Origin: Phycisphaeraceae bacterium
GTDB lineage: Bacteria > Planctomycetota > Phycisphaerae > Phycisphaerales > Phycisphaeraceae
NCBI GenBank assembly: GCA_016763955.1
Contig: JAESSU010000559.1
Coordinates: 1-9,946, forward strand
Length of the DNA: 9,946 nt
Reading direction: 5' to 3'
Shown here: positions 1-6,065 of the stretch, piece by piece
Layout of the letters: the number at the start of each line of letters is the position of its first letter
Numbering within the stretch: the first letter of the stretch is position 1
Translations under genes and position numbers: made by a program
The notes under the pieces: generated by a model
What the model saw: only the letters and a program-made list of their open reading frames with translations
Databases searched by the model: none
Told to the model about the DNA's origin: nothing

Positions 1-503
1 ATCAAAGCATTGATAGCTCCGAGCCTTTGTCTTTCTTGCCTGAAGAAAGTACGGACATCATCTATGGCGTAAACTACAGCATTTGGAAACTAGATTTCAG
101 GGCTCAACGCAGCGATCACGACAGTGTGACATCGCCTTACCAAACAACCGATTTTTCCGCGAGCTATCAATCTCGACTCTCTAATCGAACATCAATGAAT
201 CTAAGATCCACCTACACCATGACCGACTACTTTGACGAAGACAATCAAACAAAAAACTGGCAGATCAGCGGTTCGATGAATCAACAATTCTCCAGAAATC
301 TCTATATCACCTTCACTGCCGCCTACCGAGATGAACGTGACAGTCTCAATGGCATTACACAAGCACATGAACAGTCTATAGAATTACGTTGGAGACGTCG
401 GCAGACCGTGGTTTATCTCACAGGCCGTAATGCGATTACCAAAAGTAATAACCAAAACACGCTTTCCCAAATCATGGAACTTGGCATTAAACGCACATTT
501 TAA
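1..503 (+). CDS. C-terminal part of an outer-membrane beta-barrel protein (5' end outside window)
   Basis: The reading frame is open from the first full codon at position 3, so the gene starts upstream of the window; the TTG at 27 is not a convincing start. The visible ~167 residues have no cysteine and no haem motif. They consist of short stretches of alternating polar and hydrophobic/aromatic residues separated by polar turns rich in D, N, S and R, about seven or eight candidate strands. The protein ends in ...GIKRTF, and a C-terminal phenylalanine on a final amphipathic strand is the classic recognition signal for insertion of outer-membrane barrels by the BAM complex. It lies 31 bases upstream of a lipoprotein and a 12-haem cytochrome, so a porin of a porin-cytochrome conduit is possible. 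No specific family (MtrB, OmbB) can be recognised from this fragment. Barrel nature is fairly secure; the electron-conduit role is inference. Confidence 0.72.
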   Translation, partial: QSIDSSEPLSFLPEESTDIIYGVNYSIWKLDFRAQRSDHDSVTSPYQTTDFSASYQSRLSNRTSMNLRSTYTMTDYFDEDNQTKNWQISGSMNQQFSRNLYITFTAAYRDERDSLNGITQAHEQSIELRWRRRQTVVYLTGRNAITKSNNQNTLSQIMELGIKRTF

Positions 504-520
504 GCCCTAAGCCCTCTGTG

Positions 521-526
521 AAGGAG
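521..526 (+). promoter_or_regulatory. Shine-Dalgarno site of the NHL lipoprotein gene
   Basis: AAGGAG lies 8 bases before the ATG at 535. It supports that start and independent initiation in the 31-base gap after the barrel gene. Confidence 0.8.
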
Positions 527-534
527 TTTGCATC

Positions 535-1620
535 ATGTTTCGACATTTTTATCTTTCTGCAAGACCGACACACTATTTCTTGGTGCTGATGCTAGCCATG
601 TTGCTTAACGGTTGCGGACGTCCTGCGGGAATTATTTTTGAACAATCCACCACGCCATTGGTATGGCCTCAATCCTCTGCAATTGACCCCCTCGGCACGC
701 AACCACGAATCCACTACATCGGCCAGCTCATCGGTAGTGAATCGCTTAAACCCGCAGTCACAGGGATGCAAGCCCTAGGCCAGACGATCTTCGGCAAAGA
801 ATCATCGCACACCATGCTCAGACCTTTTGCCGTCTGTACCGATGGAGCAGACCGTGTCTTCGTAGCAGACTCCAATGCACAATGCGTCCATGTCTTTAAT
901 CTCAAAACCCGTGCCTACCAACGCTGGAAAACCCCTGCCGACAAACCGCAACTCGCTCAACCAGTGGGGATTGCCTATGACCCCATCGGCCAAGTCATCG
1001 TCTCAGACTCCGTGGCGGGTGAGCTTTTTATCTTCGATGATCAAGGCAAATTTTTACGCACGATTGGCAAGAACATCCTCTTTAGACCTTGTGGCCTGAC
1101 AATCCATCCTAATACGCGACAGTTACTCGTTGCAGATGCTGCCTTGCACCAAATCCTAGTCTTCACACCCAACGGTCAACTCATGACCAAGATCGGTAAA
1201 CGTGGCAACGCCAACGGTGAATTCAACTTCCCCACTGACGTGGCCATCGGCAAACAAGGACAAATCTATGTCTGCGACACGCTAAACTTCCGCATACAAA
1301 TTTTCAATCCAGACTTCACCTTCAAAAATGTCTTCGGCTCCAAAGGCGACATGCCAGGCACCTTCTCACAGCCTAAGTCCATAGCCACCGACAGCGAAGG
1401 ACATCTCTATGTACTAGACGCACACTTTGAAGCGATACAAATTTTTGATGACCAAAATCATATCTTGCTTAGCTTCGGGCAAGAAGGCCGAGGACCGGGC
1501 GAATTTTGGCTACCGACCCATATCTCCATCGACGCGAATAATCGTATCTGGATTGCAGACTCCTACAACAGACGCATTCAAGTTCTAGACTATCTGCCTT
1601 TAACGGAGGCATTAAAATGA
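535..1620 (+). CDS. NHL-repeat six-bladed beta-propeller lipoprotein
   Basis: The 361-residue protein begins with a long lipoprotein signal whose hydrophobic core ends in the lipobox L-N-G-C, with the lipidated cysteine at residue 27. The +2 residue is Gly, so nothing opposes outer-membrane sorting. From about residue 96 to 353 there are six NHL-type repeats (about 96-131, 142-180, 184-222, 230-270, 278-318 and 326-353). They show the recurring pattern of P-x-G/D-(I/V)-A, then a (V/I)-x-D strand such as VADS, VSDS, VCDT or IADS, then an F-x-x-x-G-x-x-G-x-x-x-G-x-F turn. These would form a six-bladed propeller. NHL propellers are usually binding or scaffold surfaces; no catalytic residue can be assigned. 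The gene follows a barrel gene and overlaps a 12-haem cytochrome gene by 4 bases, so a role in binding or presenting the cytochrome at the outer membrane is likely but inferred. NHL proteins are recurrent neighbours of extracellular cytochrome genes, for example near omcS in Geobacter (from memory). Confidence 0.9.
   Translation: MFRHFYLSARPTHYFLVLMLAMLLNGCGRPAGIIFEQSTTPLVWPQSSAIDPLGTQPRIHYIGQLIGSESLKPAVTGMQALGQTIFGKESSHTMLRPFAVCTDGADRVFVADSNAQCVHVFNLKTRAYQRWKTPADKPQLAQPVGIAYDPIGQVIVSDSVAGELFIFDDQGKFLRTIGKNILFRPCGLTIHPNTRQLLVADAALHQILVFTPNGQLMTKIGKRGNANGEFNFPTDVAIGKQGQIYVCDTLNFRIQIFNPDFTFKNVFGSKGDMPGTFSQPKSIATDSEGHLYVLDAHFEAIQIFDDQNHILLSFGQEGRGPGEFWLPTHISIDANNRIWIADSYNRRIQVLDYLPLTEALK
1605..1609 (+). 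promoter_or_regulatory. Shine-Dalgarno site of the 12-haem cytochrome gene
   Basis: GGAGG lies inside the end of the NHL gene, 7 bases before the ATG at 1617. It supports that start, and with the ATGA overlap it suggests translational coupling. Confidence 0.75.
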
Positions 1621-3230
1621 AACGAATCTTTGCCATCATCCTAATGGTCAATCTCATGGCGTTACCACTACTTGCACAAGTGGGCACAAGCATTGTAAAC
1701 ACCCCGCACAATCTCTCTGCTGGCGGGATCGGCACAATTCATGCCTCTAGCGAACAGCAAATATGCATCTTCTGTCACACGCCCCACAATGCACGCCCGC
1801 AGACTCAATTATGGAATCGCAATGATTCGGCTAGTTCCTACCAAATCTACGCAAGTCACTCGCTTAAAGCGCTACCCGGTCAACCCACCGGAGCCTCAAA
1901 ACTCTGCCTCTCCTGTCACGATGGCACCATCGCGCTAGGAAGTGTCACCTCAGAAAACCAAACCATTGCCATGGTCGGCGGCATCACCACCCTCCCGCCA
2001 GGCAGCTCTAACATCGGCACCGATCTTTCCGACGACCACCCTGTGAGCTTCACCTATGATCCTAATCTTGTCCTACTTAATCCCAAACTCACTTCCCCCT
2101 CACAACTCCCCACCGCCATTAGCCTAGATGCCAACTCGGAAATGCAATGCACCAGCTGTCACGACGCTCACAATAATCAATACAGCAATTTTATGGTGAT
2201 GGACAATACCAATTCGCAACTATGCAATTCCTGTCACATCTCCGGCCCGACGAACATCCCCCGGCATGCCCAATGCGCCTCCTGTCACCAATCACACAGC
2301 GCACCAAGCGGCCCGTACCTACTTACCGGTAGTACAGTCTTTGACACTTGCGCCAGATGCCACACTGGCCTGCCAGGCTCCGGAACCGCACCTAATCTTT
2401 CAGCCGACTTTGCCAAACCCTCAACACATGACACACATAATGCCGTTGATCTACTTACCCCTCTGCCTAACAATATTAGCTGCTCGGACTGCCACGAGCC
2501 CCACACCATGACCAACACCGTTGCTTCTGCCCCCAATGTGCCAGGCAATTTCGGTACACAATCCGGTGTCAACGCTTCGGGCATTTCTATCTCAAGTGTG
2601 CAGTACCAATACGAAGTCTGCTTTAAGTGTCATGCAGACAACGCTGCTGTAGCACCTCTGGTAAGTCGGCAAATCGTGCAGAACAACACCCGGCTGGAAT
2701 TCAACTCTTCCGCTATCTCGTTCCACCCCGTGCAATCGGCGGGGAAAAACCCCAACGTCCCAAGTCTCAAAGCAGGATTTAACACCAGCAGCATCATCTA
2801 CTGCACAGACTGTCACAACACCAACTCAGGCACCACAGCAGGCGGCAGTGGCCCCGACGGCCCGCATGGCTCAACGGAATCCCCCATGCTAATCGCTCGC
2901 TATGATACAGCGGACTATACCAATGAAAGTGCCTCGGCCTATGCCCTGTGTTACCGTTGTCACGATCGAACCAACATCCTTGATGACCGTTCTTTTAAAG
3001 AACACAAAAAGCACATCATAAAAGAACGCTCCCCCTGTTCTTCCTGTCACGATTCTCATGGCATTGCTTCAAGTCAAGGCAACGCCAACAACAATAGTCA
3101 TCTAATCAACTTTGACACCGCCATCGTCTTCCCCAGAAAAGGCGTGATGGAATTCAACGACACGGGAACCTATCGCGGCAACTGCACACTCGTCTGCCAC
3201 GGCGAACGACATGACAGAGAAAACTATTAA
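1617..3230 (+). CDS. Secreted 12-haem c-type cytochrome, paired-CXXCH type
   Basis: A Sec signal (residues 1-20, cleavage about after LLA) precedes a 537-residue protein with eleven CXXCH motifs, starting at residues 50, 97, 178, 203, 220, 245, 289, 335, 396, 445 and 474. A final CX3CH (C-T-L-V-C-H) starts at 523, giving 12 predicted covalent haems. Several motifs continue as CHxxH (CHTPH, CHDAH, CHQSH, CHEPH, CHDSH), which supplies a distal histidine as in doubled-CXXCH cytochromes. The N-terminal layout, an HNLS...G-x-G-x-I-x-A segment before a CIFCHTPHN motif, is a recurrent arrangement in Geobacter-like multihaem cytochromes. There is no membrane helix or lipobox, so the product should be periplasmic or exported further. 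Its start overlaps the NHL stop as ATGA. Electron transfer at or across the outer membrane is inferred from its barrel and NHL neighbours. No member such as OmcS or OmcZ can be assigned. Confidence 0.93.
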   Translation: MKRIFAIILMVNLMALPLLAQVGTSIVNTPHNLSAGGIGTIHASSEQQICIFCHTPHNARPQTQLWNRNDSASSYQIYASHSLKALPGQPTGASKLCLSCHDGTIALGSVTSENQTIAMVGGITTLPPGSSNIGTDLSDDHPVSFTYDPNLVLLNPKLTSPSQLPTAISLDANSEMQCTSCHDAHNNQYSNFMVMDNTNSQLCNSCHISGPTNIPRHAQCASCHQSHSAPSGPYLLTGSTVFDTCARCHTGLPGSGTAPNLSADFAKPSTHDTHNAVDLLTPLPNNISCSDCHEPHTMTNTVASAPNVPGNFGTQSGVNASGISISSVQYQYEVCFKCHADNAAVAPLVSRQIVQNNTRLEFNSSAISFHPVQSAGKNPNVPSLKAGFNTSSIIYCTDCHNTNSGTTAGGSGPDGPHGSTESPMLIARYDTADYTNESASAYALCYRCHDRTNILDDRSFKEHKKHIIKERSPCSSCHDSHGIASSQGNANNNSHLINFDTAIVFPRKGVMEFNDTGTYRGNCTLVCHGERHDRENY

Positions 3231-3243
3231 GCTTGCCATCAAC

Positions 3244-3297
3244 AGTCATAGATGCACCGCGTGAACTATTCATGGGGAAGCCCCACAGACTATGACT
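3244..3297 (+). terminator. Possible stem-loop ending the rightward operon
   Basis: Outer arms AGTCATAG (3244-3251) and CTATGACT (3290-3297) are exactly complementary. Inside them an inner hairpin TGGGG-AAG-CCCCA (3273-3285) forms. The element starts 14 bases after the cytochrome stop. There is no uninterrupted T run afterwards, only GTTTAAATTTT, so it may stabilise the 3' end rather than terminate intrinsically. Confidence 0.4.
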
Positions 3298-3354
3298 ATT
3301 GTTTAAATTTTCAACAGCGACAGACATCTGTGTCAGTGTAAAAAACTTTTGGGG

Positions 3355-3385
3355 AGATCATAATGCTCTAGTGAACCGTCAATGA
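3355..3385. repeat. Copy 1 of an imperfect intergenic repeat
   Basis: AGATCATAATG (3355-3365) is followed after 2 bases by CTAGTGAACCGTC (3368-3380) and, two bases on, TGA. The same order of blocks recurs about 310-317 bases downstream, with one base changed in the first block and a spacer 7 bases longer. Confidence 0.6.
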
Positions 3386-3664
3386 TTAATTGATGGTATC
3401 GCAACATAAGCCGTCGGAAGCTGCGTAAACAGATTCCCGCAGGTTCCCCAGAAGTCCCCCGAAAATCATCTAGGCACACTTCACGCAACATTTTCAACAT
3501 CTATCAATTGAAGACTGACAGAGTACTAGTACATCATTGCAGCTATTTTGTATTGGATCACGATCAGCATTGCGACGGGAAATAACTGCGACACTTCCGG
3601 GGGCGAGTCGCTGATGCATCACAAGATGCAATATGTGACGCAGTCAATTCCTGCAAGTGGTGGT

Positions 3665-3704
3665 AGATCATTATGCAAAAAACGCTAGTGAACCGTCCGT
3701 GATT
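3665..3704. repeat. Copy 2 of the intergenic repeat, abutting the leftward operon's stop
   Basis: AGATCATTATG (3665-3675), a spacer with an A6 run, then the identical CTAGTGAACCGTC (3685-3697) and TGATT. The element touches the TGA stop of the thioredoxin/TPR gene (3706-3704). On the minus strand it reads as a 3' flanking element of that operon. Confidence 0.6.
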
Positions 3705-3706
3705 CA
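3677..3706 (-). terminator. Weak candidate terminator of the leftward operon
   Basis: On the minus strand TGAATC (3706-3701, including the stop codon) can pair with GGTTCA (3694-3689), with one G-T wobble and a 6-base loop. T6 (3682-3677) follows after a 6-base gap. The stem is short and the gap is wide, so this is only a candidate. Confidence 0.3.
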
Positions 3707-4687
3707 ACGCAGTGGGATTGCCATAGCTTTACCCGAGTCACTGGTCTCAAATGCAAGGCGGAATGACTCGGCGGCTTGTTGCCAATTTTTGTCATGGGCA
3801 TAGACCATGCCCATTGCGTAATGTACTTCACTAGGCTCAGGATTGAGCTTGATCGCATTGCCTAGAACACTGCGAGCCTCATCCCACTGTTTTAGAGCGA
3901 CTAAGGCTCGTCCCCGCAAAGCATTGATTCGCCATGGAGCTACTTTTTTGACATCCAATTGATCCAAAGTCTTAATTGTTTCTTGAGGTTTCTCGGTTAG
4001 CAAATCCACACGAGCCAATGCCAATCGCATCTTCACGTCACCGGGCGTTAAGTTCAGACACTTGTTAATCTCACTGCGAGCTTCAACAAAATCGCCTCGG
4101 GCAATTAAACCTTGAGCCAACTGCAAGTGCCTTCGGGCAATATCATTTTGGGTCGAACCGACCACATGATGTTCGGCTAGCCGTAATTTCAGAGCAGCTT
4201 GATTGATCTTGCCCTCTGCAAAATCCAGGTAAGCTGCCAGATTTTTGCTATAGGAAGAAGGGCAACCACCGATGTGAACAAGTAACTTACCATCTTCAGC
4301 AATGACCAACGTCGTAGGCCAGACACGTATGAGCATCTTGCCTGATGCTTCATACTTTGAGTCAACGACAAGGGGCAGCTTCCACTGTGTTTTATTAAGA
4401 AGTTCACTAACTTGCCCTAAAGCATCAGCTCCACTGATCACACTAATCATCTGCACGTTTACTCGCCCTGCAATCACCTGTTGAGCATAGCGCATCGCAT
4501 GATGACTATGGTTCTGATTGGCCATGACAAACAACAGCACAGTCGTGTGTTTAGCCAAGGGGACAGCCACCGCTTTGCCTGCCGAGTCCGTCGCTTGCCA
4601 ATTAATGTTTGGGGGCTTAAGTTCCTGAGCATAAAGGCAAACGGACAGTGACAGGATCATCGTGATGCAATAAGTTAAGCGTGTCAT
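3704..4687 (-). CDS. Secreted thioredoxin-fold protein lacking CXXC, with C-terminal TPR repeats
   Basis: The 327-residue protein has a Sec signal (residues 1-20, ...CLYA|QEL). Residues ~25-155 look like a thioredoxin/redoxin fold: a VLLF strand at 50-53, a helix, a VQMISVIS strand, and the cis-proline motif W-P-T-T at 123-126 followed by an EDG hairpin. Aligned on F53 and M65, the place of the usual C-x-x-C is Q58-N-H-S61, so thiol-disulfide chemistry at the normal site is not possible. The cysteines left in the mature part are C142 and C210. Residues ~184-318 form about four TPR-like helical pairs, the clearest at 253-285 and 286-318. The gene is last in the cytochrome operon and overlaps the preceding gene by an ATGA. 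A non-redox scaffold or chaperone role in cytochrome assembly is plausible, but it is inference. A weak AAGGA lies 12 bases before the start. Confidence 0.88.
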   Translation of the reverse strand: MTRLTYCITMILSLSVCLYAQELKPPNINWQATDSAGKAVAVPLAKHTTVLLFVMANQNHSHHAMRYAQQVIAGRVNVQMISVISGADALGQVSELLNKTQWKLPLVVDSKYEASGKMLIRVWPTTLVIAEDGKLLVHIGGCPSSYSKNLAAYLDFAEGKINQAALKLRLAEHHVVGSTQNDIARRHLQLAQGLIARGDFVEARSEINKCLNLTPGDVKMRLALARVDLLTEKPQETIKTLDQLDVKKVAPWRINALRGRALVALKQWDEARSVLGNAIKLNPEPSEVHYAMGMVYAHDKNWQQAAESFRLAFETSDSGKAMAIPLR

Positions 4688-5535
4688 GGTGTGGTGCTTT
4701 CCTTGCTGGGGGGTGCATTATAGTCCACCGGTTGTATGCGATTATAACTCAGAGATTTGTGACAGCCGGGATTGCAACTGCCCCCGGTCTTGCTCGCTGT
4801 AAAGCTCACAGGCAATTCCCAGCTACCATAAGGAACAGACTCACGAATATGAATATCCTGTTTGCTAGCATGGGTACTGTGACAAGCCCGACAAGTTCGT
4901 CCGCGTGAATCTTTATTGACATGCATAAAGTGCAAATTAGTCGAACCATTGCGAAAGCCCGTGAGCGCATCAGATTGTTCTTGCAAGACTAATTGTTTGT
5001 CGTGACAGGTAAAACACAAGCCATAGCTTTCAACTTTAAATGATGCGTAAAACGGTTCAGGATATTCTTGAGCCAGCAGGCGGGAAATATCCGATCCGTG
5101 AATATTATGACATCCCCCGCAACTCCCCTCACGCAGCGGGCCATGCAACGACATGCCAGGCATGGTAATTTCGGCGACCGAAGCAATGGTCTTGCCCCCG
5201 TCTTGTTCAATGGGTTTATTGTGACACTTCATGCAAATGTCAATGGGTTTGTCTTTCAGCAATTTAGTCAAGTCACCACCATGTGCAGTATGACAGTTCA
5301 CGCACGCACGGCCTTGGGTTACTGCTTTATGTTTATGCTTAGCATCAAAGGCAGCCTTACGGATATCCTGATGACATTCGGTCGTGCAGAGTTTTAAAGG
5401 TTGATCCTTGAGGACCGGAGCATAATCACTAGCATGCGGGTCATGGCACTTGGTGCAATCATTTTCTGCAACAGTTTGTGTCCAAAACGAACGGTCTTTA
5501 GCTGCTGGCCCATTTCTTGGTGACAACCAATGCAC
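4684..5535 (-). CDS. 15-haem cytochrome c, C-terminal fragment (haems 8-15) after a frameshift
   Basis: This frame carries eight haem motifs: CTKCH, CTTECH (CX3CH), CVNCH, CMKCH, CGGCH, CFTCH, CRACH and CNPGCH (CX3CH). Its nominal start at 5535 is a GTG inside sequence that still codes, in the other frame, for the seventh haem of the upstream fragment. It has no signal peptide and no strong ribosome-binding site, so it cannot be an independent exported cytochrome. Joined to 6065-5394 by restoring one base near 5497-5500, it gives a 460-residue protein. The eight motifs then match haems 8-15 of the adjacent paralog one for one, including shared stretches such as FYAxF...CFTCH, TGFR, LHFxHVN and GRTC. 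It ends in a proline-containing tail and overlaps the next gene by ATGA. Real content is certain; treatment as a separate gene is not recommended. Confidence 0.85.
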   Translation of the reverse strand: MHWLSPRNGPAAKDRSFWTQTVAENDCTKCHDPHASDYAPVLKDQPLKLCTTECHQDIRKAAFDAKHKHKAVTQGRACVNCHTAHGGDLTKLLKDKPIDICMKCHNKPIEQDGGKTIASVAEITMPGMSLHGPLREGSCGGCHNIHGSDISRLLAQEYPEPFYASFKVESYGLCFTCHDKQLVLQEQSDALTGFRNGSTNLHFMHVNKDSRGRTCRACHSTHASKQDIHIRESVPYGSWELPVSFTASKTGGSCNPGCHKSLSYNRIQPVDYNAPPSKESTTP

Positions 5536-6065
5536 AACTCTTTGCCTGACCGAACCAATAAATGTTCATTGTCAGAAGTATGCGGCTGATGGCAGGCTCC
5601 ACAAGCACCGGCAGCGACCGGGCCATGGATCGATTTGTGATTCGCAGTGAGGTCTTGATGACATGTGAGACACAATTCGCCCATCGATTTGGAACGCAAC
5701 ATATTACGGTCAAAACCACCATGGGGATTATGACAGTTCATACACAACCCGTCCTTAAGGGGCTTGTGTATCACCTTCGCACTCGTCGTATCGACTTGAT
5801 GGCAAAAGGTACAAGTCTCTTGAGGGCTGCGAGTCTGAACAAAGGTATGCTCAATTGGATCATCCACCGAGTGACATGCATCGCAAGCATTAACATTAAC
5901 CGGGCCATGCACCTGTTGATATGCTTTGACACTTGCGTGGCATTGTGAGGTCACACAATCCTTAAGCGGGATGACCGTGTTAGGTCTGGCAAGTGGATCA
6001 GAGGCTGCAACAAAACTGCAACACAAAACAATAACGAAAAACGGCATAGTAGATAAGCGAATCAT
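5394..6065 (-). CDS. 15-haem cytochrome c, N-terminal fragment (haems 1-7) before a frameshift
   Basis: A Sec signal (about residues 1-21, ...FVAA|SDP) is followed by a CX4CH motif (C-V-T-S-Q-C-H at 37) and six CXXCH motifs at 61, 85, 108, 132, 155 and 178. Several are followed by PH, as in CHNPH and CHQPH. After about residue 189 the frame drifts into a haem-free tail rich in M, I and R (LLQKMIAPSAM...), while the adjacent frame resumes perfect cytochrome sequence. The start at 6065 is firm: AGGGAGG lies 6 bases upstream. The intact product would be a soluble or exported 15-haem electron carrier, paralogous to the preceding gene. Whether the break is real or a sequence error cannot be told from this window. 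Confidence 0.88.
   Translation of the reverse strand: MIRLSTMPFFVIVLCCSFVAASDPLARPNTVIPLKDCVTSQCHASVKAYQQVHGPVNVNACDACHSVDDPIEHTFVQTRSPQETCTFCHQVDTTSAKVIHKPLKDGLCMNCHNPHGGFDRNMLRSKSMGELCLTCHQDLTANHKSIHGPVAAGACGACHQPHTSDNEHLLVRSGKELCIGCHQEMGQQLKTVRFGHKLLQKMIAPSAMTRMLVIMLRSSRINL
5495..5503 (-). other. Frameshift site inside the second 15-haem cytochrome gene
   Basis: On the minus strand the text CAGCAGCTAAAGACCGT reads Q-Q-L-K-T in the upstream frame and (A)-K-D-R in the downstream frame. Adding one base, for example making AAA into AAAA, joins QQL to KDRSFW without loss. I see no canonical X-XXY-YYZ slippery heptamer, so programmed slippage is not favoured. Confidence 0.75.

Larger units (their letters stand above)
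3231..3703. other. Convergent intergenic region without a recognisable gene
   Basis: These 473 bases separate the 3' ends of two convergent operons. I find no credible gene: the best short frame (minus strand 3500-3333, 55 codons) lacks a ribosome-binding site and resembles nothing I know. The region does hold a stem-loop just after the cytochrome stop, two copies of an imperfect repeat, and two perfect 10-base palindromes, GTACTAGTAC at 3523-3532 and TGATGCATCA at 3612-3621. Its density of short symmetric elements suggests 3'-end RNA structure or the remains of a small mobile element, but neither can be shown here. Confidence 0.6.

Noticed and set aside
27..503. Start of the first gene at the TTG at position 27
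   Set aside because: The frame is open back to the window edge, there is no signal peptide at 27, and a barrel of this length would be incomplete.
3333..3500. Minus-strand 55-codon frame in the intergenic region
   Set aside because: It has no ribosome-binding site and no recognisable protein features, and it runs through one copy of the intergenic repeat.
3704..4687. Active TlpA/ResA-type thiol-disulfide reductase for cytochrome maturation
   Set aside because: The positions of both active-site cysteines are Gln and Ser, so the normal redox role is not supported.
5495..5503. Programmed -1 ribosomal frameshift in the second 15-haem gene
   Set aside because: No canonical slippery heptamer is present and I see no clear stimulatory stem-loop or pseudoknot. 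A lost base in a short A run is simpler.
5498..5535. GTG at 5535 as a genuine start of an independent eight-haem cytochrome
   Set aside because: It lies inside sequence coding for haem 7 of the upstream fragment, lacks a signal peptide and a good ribosome-binding site, and the downstream motifs complete the 15-haem pattern of the paralog.
5068..5948. Plus-strand frames opposite the cytochrome genes (also around 6151-6528, 7770-8090 and 8190-8513)
   Set aside because: They are antisense shadows of the cytochrome coding sequence, with no ribosome-binding sites and no coherent protein character. The cytochromes opposite carry ordered haem motifs.
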